Positions 1 through 10,919 of a stretch of 64,000 nt of DNA are shown here, in pieces. Position 1 is the stretch's first letter, and every line of letters begins with the position of its first letter. This DNA is from Setaria digitata (Eukaryota > Nematoda > Chromadorea > Rhabditida > Setariidae). The notes below the pieces were generated by a model. That model did no database searches. It was not told the origin of the DNA and saw only the letters and a list, made by a program, of their open reading frames with translations. The position numbers and the translations under genes are program-made. The stretch covers positions 186,001 through 250,000 of the forward strand of contig RCAB01000039.1 in NCBI GenBank assembly GCA_003640385.1. Reading direction: 5' to 3'.

Positions 1-239
1 GAGGTCTCCTCTAGCAGATAGCAGTCATCACCGTTTTCTCTTAATGAGCCGAAAATATTCTTGACATTCGAAGTGTTGCACATAAATCAGCATACCAAGT
101 TGAATTATTCAGTCCTGGAACTTGGACTTCACTCAAGTTGCATTTTACTTCTTTTTTGATATCGAAATACTGTCTTATCAGAATTTCAACAATTCAGTAC
201 CAGTTCCTGAACTCTCGACCTCAGTTGCCGAACTGATTT

Positions 240-250
240 CTTTTTCCAGC
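240..250 (+). promoter_or_regulatory. Probable trans-splice acceptor of TTL paralog 1
   Basis: A pyrimidine tract ending in CCAG at 246-249 leaves one base before the ATG at 251. No coding exon with a matching donor is visible upstream, so a spliced leader is the simplest partner. The frame stays open upstream to about 122, but that part has no signal peptide in first position and looks like untranslated sequence. Confidence 0.5.
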
Positions 251-1115
251 ATGAGCTTCTGGCAAATATTCATATTCCTTGGTTGCGCTGCATTCTGCGT
301 AAATGCAGGCGTCATCGGCTCAACTCAGGGTGTTACTGTAACTGGCCGACTAGCGTGTGATACCAAATCAGTACGTGATGTCGAAGTTCAATTATGGGAG
401 GAAGATACTGGAAAGTTTTTGTCTTCACCTGTATTTTATTTCTTGTGCAATCATGCAATCATATTTAATGGGTTGTTGTATTCACTAGTTGTTTAAGGCA
501 GATGGTTGAATGGAATGAATACTGGTGTTCCAGTATACCAAATCAGTACGTGATGTCGAAGTTTAATTTCACATTTCAGGTGATCCTGACGATCTACTCA
601 ATACAACAATGTCCGATGCCAAGGGTTTTTTTGAAATATATGGCGAAGACAAGGAAGTAACTGCAATCGAACCTTACTTGGTCATTAAGCATAGCTGTGA
701 TAATGGCGTTATCAATTCAGTCAGTGTTCTTTTTTTCCTTCTAAAGTTTTGAATTTTTTAGATCAAATCAAAGCACTTTATATGAGTACTTAAATTTTGT
801 GTAATATTTGTCATCGATTCTTCTCATTTTCCAACATTTCATTTTTGCTGTATTTCAAGTGATGACGCTAAAACATAATATAAATCGTTTTCTTTTCTTT
901 CTTTCTTTTTTCTTTACAACTTCTCTATTTCTTCGTATGGTCTATATATAACGATATATTATCATGATTCTTTTTTCTAACTCTTATCATTTCAGAAATG
1001 TACAGTAACGGATGAGTATCCGGTCCCAAAAGAATTTATTGGTAAAAAATATGATATGCATATCGTGAGTCTGAATATCGTTGGCAAGAATCACAAGAAA
1101 AAGTGTAACGATTAA
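251..1115 (+). CDS. Transthyretin-like (TTL) secreted protein, paralog 1
   Basis: Three exons (251-410, 580-719, 996-1115) encode 139 residues. The start follows a signal peptide (MSFWQIFIFLGCAAFCVNAG) and lies 1 nt behind a TTTTTCCAG acceptor. The mature part is a nematode transthyretin-like domain: strand VTVTGRLACD, then VEVQLWEEDT, DPDDLLNTT, KGFFEIYG, IEPYLVIKHSC and a C-terminal KYDMHIVSLNIVG. Cysteines in the first strand, after IKHS, at KCTV and near the C-terminus match the family pattern. TTL proteins are extracellular; one C. elegans member (TTR-52) bridges apoptotic cells to a phagocyte receptor, but most have no known function. Exon 2 has the same 140-nt length as in the three neighbours. 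Oddity: the exon 1 donor must be GA (GAAAGT at 411) to give the family-consistent junction DTGDPDD. A 28-nt copy of exon 1 sequence lies in intron 1. Canonical GT sites nearby do not restore the frame. Confidence 0.88.
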
Positions 1116-2194
1116 TCAGACGAAATGATCAACAAAACGATTAAATGATTGAAAACAAACAAAAAAAAAAAAAAAGGGAAAACAATAATTTTCTTCATGC
1201 AATTATTATTACCTGCTTGATAATTAATAAAATATTTTAACTAAGCAGTTTCTTTGGCTTATTTATACTTTGTGGAAAAAATTGTCCTCACAGTATATGA
1301 AAACTAATTGTTTTCTTCAGTACTTTTCTTTGCTTTACATATTAATTAGACAGTTAAATTCAGTTCACAATACTAGTATTGCTAGCAAAACCGCGAAATT
1401 TCAATATTTACAAAATTAAAATCGAATTAATTGGAATATAGTGACACGATCTTAATGAAGTCCTTTTTATTTATTATTTATAAATTTAATGATGCAATTA
1501 AGCAAATCAACCATGTCATCGGGGTTGATTTTGAAGTTGTAAATTTTTAACTTTTTCTATTGAAAATTGCATTGAAGGAACTGGAAATTTTTCATACTTA
1601 ACACAATTAATCGTATATAACGTTGAGATATTTAGCACAGGAATGATAAAAAAGAATGACTTTCATTTCTGTTTGTCTTCATGCCCATCCTCTGATTGGA
1701 AGGAATTCCAGGGCTTGTAAATAGTTAAACTGATATCAATGATCATAAACAATCGTTGCTTCTGTTGTTATCTTTTTATCATCACAGCGAGAGAGGATGT
1801 ATCATTTTTTAGCTTACTCAATATCTCATCTGTTTAATCATTCTTAAAATACAAAAATTGGAAATTAGTAAAATAGCTGTGAGAAAACCGTTAATGGTTC
1901 ATTTTTACCGGCATTTCTGTCTATAATCATCAATAACAGGATAATTACAATTGGAAATAATTATTAAAATATCGTTGCAACTCGTTCGAATCATCATTAT
2001 TTGTTTAAATGAGGCATTTCAGCTATGCGTAAATGCTACTTTTTTGTTCAGTTATTTTAAATTCAATTATTTTTGAACGCGTTTTGATTGGTATAATTAC
2101 TCCAGTAATTATCGTCAACAAGTTTCCATAGAGAAAATGTGTAAGTGGTAAAGAAAATTACGGCCTAAACTTTCAACTCTTACAGCTATCAGCT
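1116..2194. other. Intergenic spacer between TTL paralogs 1 and 2
   Basis: No gene was found. An AATAAA at 1226-1231, about 110 nt after the TTL1 stop, is a plausible poly(A) signal. The rest is AT-rich spacer that presumably holds the TTL2 promoter. Confidence 0.6.
2171..2194 (+). promoter_or_regulatory. Probable trans-splice acceptor of TTL paralog 2
   Basis: The tract TTTCAACTCTTACAG ends at 2185, 9 nt before the ATG at 2195. There is no upstream coding exon, so spliced-leader addition is inferred. Confidence 0.5.
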
Positions 2195-2963
2195 ATGCTT
2201 ATCAATTGTTTGATATTGTTAACATTGGCTGTAGCTTCGACAGTTGCAATGGGTGATATGAAGAATATCACTGTTAAAGGACAAGTGGCATGTAGCGATC
2301 GATCACAAAAAGATGTTGAATTACAGTTGTGGGAACGCGATACATGTTGGTATTCTCAAATATTAGCTGCTAATTACTTACTTACTGTTTAATTTAAAAT
2401 TAAGATAATTGTTACTTTTTCGTAGTAGCATCTAATGAGTGCCTTTTATAATAGGTTTGAACGATCTGCTGTGTCAAGAAATTTTGAATTTAATTTTTAG
2501 TGGACCCAGATGATTTGCTAAATACAACAAAGACAGATAGTCGTGGAAACTTTTGGATCTATGGACAAGAGAATGAAGTGAACAACATTGAGCCGTATCT
2601 GATAATAGTACACAGTTGCGATAATGGAGTCGTTAATCCGGTAGATTCATTAATTGTTTGCTTGAAATAGTAATTGCCCACAAATGGATTAAGAGTCCTT
2701 CTTGTGGCTTACTTTTCAGTTCGAACTTGTGGCTTACTTTTCAGTTCTAACTTGATTGTATGTGTAAATGTATGAAGCAATGAACCTTGGCAAGTTTTTA
2801 TTTGAAAACAAACGTAATTTATAGTCAATCATTTTTTCTTTTTCAACAGAAATGTACGATAAAAGATCGATACGAAATTCCGAAAAAATATGTCGGTGAA
2901 GTGTACAATATGGGCATTGTCAGCTTGAATATTGTTAAAAGTCGACAGAAGAATTGTGTCTGA
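2195..2963 (+). CDS. Transthyretin-like (TTL) secreted protein, paralog 2
   Basis: Three exons (2195-2345, 2501-2640, 2850-2963) encode 134 residues with canonical GT-AG introns. The ATG begins a signal peptide (MLINCLILLTLAVASTVAMG). TTL landmarks follow in order: ITVKGQVACSD, VELQLWERDT, LDPDDLLNTT, NFWIYGQ, IEPYLIIVHSCDNG, KCTIKDRYEIP and YNMGIVSLNIVKS, ending KNCV. The exon phases (1, then 0) and the 140-nt middle exon equal those of paralogs 1, 3 and 4, so these arose by tandem duplication of one gene. The AG at 2184-2185 lies 9 nt before the ATG and is a likely trans-splice acceptor. The product is expected to be secreted; its partner is unknown. Confidence 0.93.
2701..2750 (+). repeat. 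Tandem 25-nt duplication in TTL2 intron 2
   Basis: Two copies of a 25-nt unit (2701-2725, 2726-2750) differ at one base. Each contains TTTTCAG, the nematode acceptor consensus, yet splicing at either would run into a stop before exon 3 at 2850. Confidence 0.85.
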
Positions 2964-4603
2964 AGTCAACGAACATCATCTGAGAATGAAATTCATATGC
3001 AAATTATCTCTTTGCTATCACTTTTCTTATCACACTGTGTTTTGTGTAGATGAAATTTATATGCAGTAAAGAAATCAGTGATTTGAATTCAATTCAACAA
3101 CAACATTTCTCATTTTTTTATTTAATTTTATAAATTTTTGCAAGAACAAAAAGTTTGTCAAATTAATTACATCAAACGAAAAAAGGAATAAAAACATTTC
3201 TTACACCTGCTGTGCTGCCATATCTTAAAACGTTCATTTGGCTTTCTTTTTTCACCTCGAATTCCTTCCAGAATAACTAAATTATTTTCTACGTCCCTGT
3301 TTGCGATGATCATTTGACATTCTCCAAATTCCAAGTTCGAAAAAAGCAAAGTATTACCTCTCTCTTCCTATTTGTTATCTCTTTCTTCATTTGTACTACT
3401 GATTCACAAAAAGGTGCAATTTCAAGGTGCAACAGAAAAAAGGAGTAAACTTTATAATCATTGTGTACCTTGACAATAAAGTAACTGCAAAGACTCAATA
3501 AGAGAAATCCATCGATTCGTTCATTTACTAAAGTAAAATTAACAGAACAATTTCATATATAATTTCAACTGCCGAAACAAAAATCTTTGAAGCCTCCATC
3601 ATCATTTTTTCTCCATGTCATAATTATTAGTTCGAATTAATTACATAAAAAGCCATCTAGATCGGAAAATGACTGGTGAACGAATCAATTTCCTTGCTCT
3701 TAGAGAATTATCGCTACCATTTTGTCTCCACAACTTCTGTCCTCTTCAAACAGGTTATCAGTGACAAGATAGAGCAGTAGCAATGGCACATCGATCTATT
3801 CAGTTCCAAAATGAATCAATCGGTGCCAACTCATACGTTTATTTCTTTTTCTTTTACCGAAATAAAAACGAACTTTTTGTTAGCAAATAATTCGATGAAA
3901 TCAAAAATTCAACTTGTTAACATTTTCCGGTTTTTGTTTCTTCCCATTGCTGCCTTATCTTGAAAGAGTTTACTAATATTTGTCCTAGAATGAATCTGAA
4001 AGCGATATTATGAATCAAGCAATACTGATTGGCTGAACTAAGATCTTTGTTGATTCTAAATATCAAAGTTAGTCAAATTTTTGTCTAGTTCTTCCTTATC
4101 TCGAAATGTGGCTACTAATATTTGATATAAATATTATCATTACGAATAGGAGAAATGTATATTATTGGGTCTATTTTGAATGATTGAATACACAAGCTGG
4201 CAGTGTAATTAATTATTAACAAAAAATTTCTCCACTTAAATCTGATAATTATCCATGGCCTATTTCACAGGGATCATTTAAAAGAGGCTAAAAATGATTT
4301 CATCACTTGCAGTGCTTCAATTACTTTAACAAGCTATTTTCATGATCATCACTAAAATATTATTGCAACTTCATGTTAACTATTTATGACTGATGACGAA
4401 AACTTCCCATTAGTCACTTTCTGGCTTTAATAATATATTTGAAAGAGTGATATTTGCAAACAGATATAACTGTATATTTTCAAGTTTTGATGAGATCAGT
4501 GTTTTAGCTTATTTGTACAGTAAACTTGTTAGCTTCTTGTCATTTAGTTTACTATGATGTTAGTATCTTCTCACTCAAAAACACAGTAATTATCACAGGT
4601 TAA
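2964..4603. other. Intergenic spacer between TTL paralogs 2 and 3
   Basis: About 1.6 kb without a supported gene. Short open frames on the minus strand at 3167-3498 lack splice signals, domains or codon structure. The end nearest TTL3 presumably carries its promoter. Confidence 0.55.
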
Positions 4604-5478
4604 ATGCTATATATCGCACTTTTCCTATTATCATTTGCTGGATATCCGTCAAATTTGGCTGCACTCTGTACCGTAAGGAATGTGACAGTAACGGGACAAT
4701 TGGGTTGTGGTGATCGAGCATTAAAGCATGTTACGGTAGAATTGCGTGAAAGTGATATTCGTTCGTTTTGTACTAATTACAGTTTTCGATTTTAATTAAT
4801 CTTTGTTTTAATGAGTGAGTCAGCAGCAATTTTTTGTTCTATGGCATTTGTTGCTGCGAAAAACTATTTTGCCATCATGGAAATTAAAAAAAAAAAAATA
4901 GTTTTAACCAAATTATATTTGCTAAAATAGTCGCATTTTTTGCAATAAAATTAATTGCGCGAAACTTTAGTTGATCCAGATGATTCATTGAACAAAACTA
5001 AGAGCGATAATAAGGGGTATTTTACGGTGTATGGTGAAGAATGTGAAGTTGGTGACATCGAGCCATACCTGCGAATTATCCATAACTGCGAAGATGGCAT
5101 TCTTTCTGAAGTATGTTTTTAAATGATGGAATTGTTTAAGGGATGTGTAGGTTGAAATGAATTATCATAATTGAGCGAAATGTAAATATATGCCTTGACT
5201 TATTTGCTTCTAAAATAAAAAAAAAAAAATTTAACAAATTTAAAATAAGCAATTAGATGAGTCTAAGTTTGGAGGATGATATATTAGAAGTGAGAAGAAA
5301 TATATTTTCAGCTTAAGGGCTTCAACTAATTCCTCCGCGCATAATAAACGGCAAATTTCAGAACTGTGTCATTACGGATGATTTTCCAATTCCAAATGAT
5401 GAAATTGGTAAAACATACAAAATGGGGATCATTAGCCTAAATATTGCTCGAAAGAATCATAAGAAAAATTGTCATTAA
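4604..5478 (+). CDS. Transthyretin-like (TTL) secreted protein, paralog 3
   Basis: Three exons (4604-4760, 4971-5110, 5362-5478) encode 137 residues with canonical introns. A hydrophobic signal sequence (MLYIALFLLSFAGYPSNLAA) precedes the domain: VTVTGQLGCGD, VTVELRESDI, LDPDDSLNKT, GYFTVYGEE, IEPYLRIIHNCEDG, NCVITDDFPIP and YKMGIISLNIARKN, ending KKNCH. Exon phases and the 140-nt middle exon are shared with its neighbours. A CACAG at 4594-4598 sits 5 nt before the ATG and is a candidate trans-splice acceptor. Residues around the first cysteine have diverged from paralogs 1 and 2, so this looks like an expressed, diverged copy rather than a recent duplicate. Confidence 0.92.
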
Positions 5479-6722
5479 ATTTCGAATGCTCGAATTCTAT
5501 TCGTTTTTGATTAACAGTAGAAAGGTAACTAATGGAATAGAAATAGATTATTTGCTTCCGAAGCTTTAGCAAGAAAAATTTGTAAAATGCCTGCTATTGC
5601 AAAAATTCTTGTACATGCTTTCTCAATTATTTTCTATTGAATTAAACCCGCAAGTGAAGTATTTGATTTCGGTTTTCTGTCTGAAAAAGTTAATTTTTCC
5701 TTTTCTTTATCCTGAAATAAATAATATCTTTATAAATTTTAATGCTTACATCAGAGCATGTCAGTTCTTTTCTGAGAAATAGAATGGAATGTTTGTTAAC
5801 TCTTTGAACATTAAATTACTCGAGGAAACTTTAAATAACTGGAATTAATTAGGGAAGAAAAAAATAGCAAGTAAGATTTTATCATATGAGTGATAATTGC
5901 ATTCCTGATATCAAATCAGTTAAATGATATAAATCGAAATGTCCATACTTTGAATCAAGAAAAAAACGAGGAAACTAAATGTGCTAGAATCGATGTTTCC
6001 CGCATTTCAAGTTGTTAAAATATTTGAATAATATTAGATGAAAGCAGTAGTCCCTTGCAGAAATTAAAAGTTTTTATAAAAAGGTGAAGAAATTTCTGGT
6101 ATATAGTTCGAAAAATATTTTGACGATAACTTGCATTAACAATTTAAAAATATTCCGTAGACAACAACAAAAAATATTCATCCCACCGAGTCATCTTGTC
6201 GTTGCTTCTACCGAACATTCGTAATTCTCCTTCGTAATTTAGTCTAGTTTAGTCATTTTTCGGCTAGGGTTCTTGTCTGCAGATAAAACTTGCTGAGTAC
6301 CACAGAACTCACGGCCTATCACATAGAATACGTCTGTTTGCTATAAGAGGTTGAAGATGGTCGTTTTTCTTTGAAATTGGCTGCAAAAAGATAAATTATT
6401 TTATTGCTACATATTTTCAAGCAGTCTTTTGGGTTGAAGGGAAAAGCAGCATCATTACAATTCAATACAGCTTTTTCAATTAATTCAAAGATTGCAATCC
6501 GTGCAGTAATGAAATTTCCGGTTCGTAAAGTCAATCTAAGCATGAATTTCCGGCTGGTTAGAAATAGTGTAATTTAATCTTACCTAAAGCCTCGAACGGA
6601 TAACCAAGAAAGATAATAATTGATAGACAAAAATGTTCGTTCTTGAGTTAGATCTAAATCAGTCAAAAGTATATTATTAATGTAATATGCAGAAGGATCG
6701 CATTTCTGCTCTATAAACACTA
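5479..6722. other. Intergenic spacer between TTL paralogs 3 and 4
   Basis: No gene is supported. Open frames at 5597-5782 (+) and 6319-6774 (-) are low-complexity, carry no recognisable domain, and the second partly overlaps TTL4 exon 1 on the other strand. Confidence 0.55.
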
Positions 6723-8209
6723 ATGAAATTAATGATAACATTTGTGCTACTGACAACAAGGACAGCACGACCAATCAGTGGATTCATATTTGGAAGAGAA
6801 CAACAGATCACGGTAAATGGTGAAATTGGTTGTACGAATAATGTGCATACTGTGGATGTTTATGTGGAGCTCTGGGAAGAGGATTTCTGTAAATTTTAAA
6901 TTAATTTAATTGGTAGGTTTCTAGGAACTGTCATCGCTTGATGACGCTTCAGTAACAACATCGATCTAGCATAGTTCATAAACTTTGTGATAAGCAATTG
7001 AAATACGAATATTGCCTGCAATTATCAAAACCACTCCATTTTCTACTTTCTTAGGAAGTTAATCTTTTTCCTTGCAAGAAAAAAATTGATTGGTTATAAT
7101 TTGGCAATAAGTGTAACAAATTGATTTTCATTGTTCACTGATGATAAGTTGAATTCAACACAACCTGGATCTGATGGTTTCTTTGAAATCAGTGGAAGCG
7201 AGAAAGAATGGGGTAATATCGAAGCATATCTTATCATCAAACATCACTGTTATCAAGGTCAAGTTAACACGGTTTGTTTTCTACTATTTTTCTCTGTCAT
7301 ATATTTTAAGCATATTTTTGGTTAAAATCCTTTAGCAACTCGAATACGTTTCTTCCTTATTATCTTAATATTTCTTTTATTCGCGCATTTTTCACAGAGT
7401 TAATTAAACTTTAACCAAAAACAGGCATACAAAATAATTGTAATTTACAAGTAATAACTTACTTCCCCGCATCCATCTAAAGAAAAATAATTTAAACAAG
7501 TTAGCTTGAATTTTATTGCTAACTAAATATTCTGTCGAAAGTTGCTTATCTTCAACAATGATATCGACTAACATTCGATGAAAAGTCATCATATCATAGA
7601 GATGAAATCTTTTTATTTCTATTGGATTAATGAGAATCAAATTACTTTGCAAACAAAATCGTTATGTTGAAACTTCTTCAATAACCGAATTTAATGCAAG
7701 TAGAACTTCCAATGGTCAAAAATTGAAAATATTGATGTGTCAGAAGGAGGATGCATCTCTTCATTTTAAATTAATATGGTGATTAATTTAGTTTAATTTT
7801 TGTCAGTTTTCCAACGCACATTGTCTTTCGCCTTGTCTTATTGGGATCATGAATGGTTGGTTCTTAATTAGCTTCAAATTTGAGTATCTTTTACTGTGCA
7901 TTGCTCATAATTATTTAATTAGTCTTTTATCAGCTAAAATGAATGGTCATAATTTCTAGTCATCAGTAATATGCGTTTCATTGGTTTAATTGAGCAGATC
8001 AATCGATATTCTCTTTTTATAATATATCCAAATTACTTATTTCACTTTACGAAATTTAATTGCAGAGATGTGTTGTTAGCGATCGATTCCCCGTACCCTA
8101 CACAGCAATCAACAAAGTTTACAGTATGGGTATTATCAGTTTGGACATTTATCAAAAGGGCAGGAAAACAGTATGCAAGAAATTATCTAAAATGAAGGAG
8201 GAGGACTGA
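6723..8209 (+). CDS. Divergent transthyretin-like protein, paralog 4, with a non-canonical acceptor
   Basis: Three exons (6723-6888, 7132-7271, 8066-8209) encode 149 residues. The N-terminus (MKLMITFVLLTTRTARPISG) is a weaker signal peptide. TTL landmarks are recognisable but changed: ITVNGEIGCTN, VYVELWEEDF, FTDDKLNST instead of DPDDLLNTT, GFFEISGSE, IEAYLIIKHHC, RCVVSDRFPVP and YSMGIISLDIYQKG, with a basic and acidic tail. The 140-nt middle exon is kept only if intron 1 ends TTTTCAT at 7131 instead of TTTTCAG. Nearby true AG sites (7109-7110 and 7145-7146) give an immediate or early stop. The other junctions are canonical and the total stays in frame. Either a sequence error, a splice-site mutation making a pseudogene, or a rare acceptor explains this. 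Confidence 0.75.
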
Positions 8210-9162
8210 AACATCTCATCTGCGCTTTCATAATGATTTTCGCTCTGAATCGAAGGTGAAAATGTTAAGGAAAAGCGTCAGATGGATTCAGTTCAAGAAA
8301 ATATAAATATATTGGTTAGAAGGCAGGATTAATTTTTATCTCTATAAAGAACCAAATACGAGAAGAGACATTTAGTGAATGAGGCGATCTTTGTTGGACA
8401 GTAATTGGTCTAACAGAAACAAAAATAAATTTAATAATGAATTTCGAATTAGCCGCATGCCAACAATGCAAGAGAATGAATTATCATCACAGATTTTGAA
8501 CAAATATATTTTGAAAAAATCTTTTGCAGGAATCTCTCATCCAATTTCTTATTTATTTATGAGCCGGATTAATGGGAGCTGTAAATGCTTCTGCTGTCAT
8601 TGGTCGATTCCTGAAAAAAAAAATGGTTTTTGAAGAAGTATTTGCTGATTTGAATTAAAGATAGTGAATAAAAATTTAAGAAGAATGAAACTGAAACATT
8701 AACTAAAGAGAAAGTTTAGTGAAGGTTTAGGATGGGAAATTGCAGAAATGGGTTAACTCATCTCATTATCAGTGGTTAAAATAACCTGAGATAATGAGCA
8801 ACAATACAGTGCATGACCAGAAAGGTGGTGTAAATGAAGTGAATGCATTAATTAATCAATGGCCTAGAAGAAAAAGAAGGATTTGGGAATTCCAGCATGA
8901 TTAGCAAACAAATAAATAATACTGCGAAGCCTACTGATTGTTTGATTGATTTAAAAAAAAAAAATTATCCTTTCTCATTAGAAAAAAGACCATTGAGCAT
9001 CGTGAAACATTCTATTCGTAACAAGATGCCACTGATCAGAAAAGACAATTTTAGTGAAACAAAGAAGAGATCTCAGTTCCTGAGACTCATTAATACTTTC
9101 CAACAAACTTGAAACTAATGCGCCGATGCTTAAAAAGCTTCTATGCTGACCCCTCTTCTGGC
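8210..9162. other. Spacer between TTL paralog 4 and the LIM gene
   Basis: No supported gene. Open frames on both strands between 8379 and 9259 have no splice context or family match. This interval separates convergent transcription units, so it should mainly hold 3' ends. Confidence 0.5.
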
Positions 9163-10919
9163 TCATTTGTTGGCGAATCTTGAACCATCGTCCATGGTTA
9201 GTGCACCTGCACCCAAACCAAAACCGACACCTTTCGGACCAAACTTGCGACCGTGGCATTGTTTACAGTAGAGTTCAGCTTCATGTGGTGCTACATTTGT
9301 CGAATCGAGCAATTTGTTACATAATTCTGTAATTGAAAGGTGAGGACAGAAGAAGGAAAAGAGAGTAATTAGGCAACGTGCAACCGAACTAATACCTAAT
9401 ACCGAGAACACCCATAGAAGAAGGTGTTCGACTGATGATCGAGACGTAGCTGATTTCGGGATGCAACCAGTACCGAAATGCAATTATTTCGAATTTTAGA
9501 CAGAAAACATTCTTGTTACAGGTTGCTGTTGTATTGAGAGTTATCAAGTTAAACAAAATTCCTATAAAATCAACAGATCTACTGTCATTCAGGCACTAAT
9601 TTCATTAGCCGAACTGAATTCTTAATTATTTGTTAGATAGAAATAAGGCATGCGTTTAGATTAAAGAAGGTATTAAATCAATGTTGCTTTGACAGAAATG
9701 ATAAATGTGCATTATAAGACACTTCCTGAGGATCACGTCGAAGAGTGATAAATCTTTTGATTTGCAAAGCTTATCTTTCACTCATTTTCATTGAATTCCA
9801 AGCAAAGTTAATGATTTGTAAGTAAGAGGTTATTGAGAAAGAAGTTATCGTAGCTGTTCAAACAAAAAGAAAAATGAAAGGTGCAAGTAATTGAACGGTT
9901 AGCACTAACGTCATCTCCACCTCGGTATTCCCGAAATGTTCCCCGGTATCCATCGTCAACGCACCGGCACCTATTCCGAAACCGATCCCTTTGGGACCGT
10001 ACTTCCGTCCGTGACACTGCTTGCAGTACAGCTCGTCTTGATGCTCGCAGCAGTTCGTCGAGTCAAGCAGTTTGTTACACATTGCTGCAAACAGTTTCTG
10101 GCACTGTTAACCACGAAAACGTTAGCTTCCATTAGTCGAAAGGTCAAATGTCAACTGACAATGCTAGCTTATTTCACGTTCCTTATAATCAATAAACTAA
10201 GAAGGATAACCTCTGATCTTGTGACATAAAATTTTTTTTTTATGTGAACAGTGGAGAAGAGGACATGAGCATGAGAAATAGGCACTAAAACAACAATTCT
10301 CATTCTGTCAACTCGTCTAAGCTTATAAAAAGAGAATATTCAGGTAGATGATAACAAAGAGAGTAAAAAACTCAGATCAAGATTATTCGAATTATGAGAT
10401 AATTTTGAAATATAGAGGACAAAGGATCAGACTAGAAACTTAAATAAGTCCACCTGTTGTTTCTAATCAGGCAGGTTCTTTTTTTTTGTGCCAAGGAATA
10501 AAAATTGAAATTAGCAATCATCTGGATGGCGAGATCTGTGCTAGCATGATTGTAAGATGAATTTTTGTTTTAGACTGAATACCACAATAGTTTAATTACT
10601 AAATTAGGACAAAGGACTTGTTAATTTCATTATCATGCAATATGATATAACACCATCATTGTAATCTGGTAAAGTGTTGTTGTATTCCAACTTACCTTTC
10701 CACCATAGTTCACCTTTTACATCCCCAAAACTTGTTATAATACAATTGATAGAATAATAATAGTTTCACAGCTGAATTAATTAAAATTCATTTAACAAAC
10801 TAACCACACTTGAAGCAAAATTTGTGCCACTTATAACCGCCAGCATTCATTTCCTCTGCAGCATACACTGATTTGCCGCATTTGGGGCACTTCGGATGCT
10901 CCACTGGTTTAAATGGCAT
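9163..10919 (-). CDS. mlp-1: Muscle LIM protein (CRP/MLP family) with two alternative last exons
   Basis: A shared first exon (10919-10805) encodes [20 protein letters not shown] and the first half of a LIM domain, with zinc ligands C11, C14, H32, C35 and C38. It ends in phase 1. Two candidate second exons each finish the same LIM domain. Exon B (10084 to a stop at 9858) begins [13 protein letters not shown] and contains [14 protein letters not shown] and a glycine-rich [13 protein letters not shown], giving 113 residues. Exon C (9326-9163) begins [13 protein letters not shown] and contains [14 protein letters not shown], giving 92 residues. One LIM domain followed by a glycine-rich stretch is the hallmark of invertebrate muscle LIM proteins, which act at Z-disc/dense-body attachments and in muscle nuclei. 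A possible donor in exon B at 9909 is phase 2, incompatible with exon C, so the two exons exclude each other. The symbol is from family resemblance. Confidence 0.88.

Noticed and set aside
122..250. N-terminal extension of TTL1 from an upstream ATG
   Set aside because: It would bury the signal peptide, has no family support, and a trans-splice acceptor lies directly before the ATG at 251.
9881..10229. Plus-strand open frames opposite LIM exon B
   Set aside because: They are antisense shadows of a clear LIM-domain exon and have no domain of their own.
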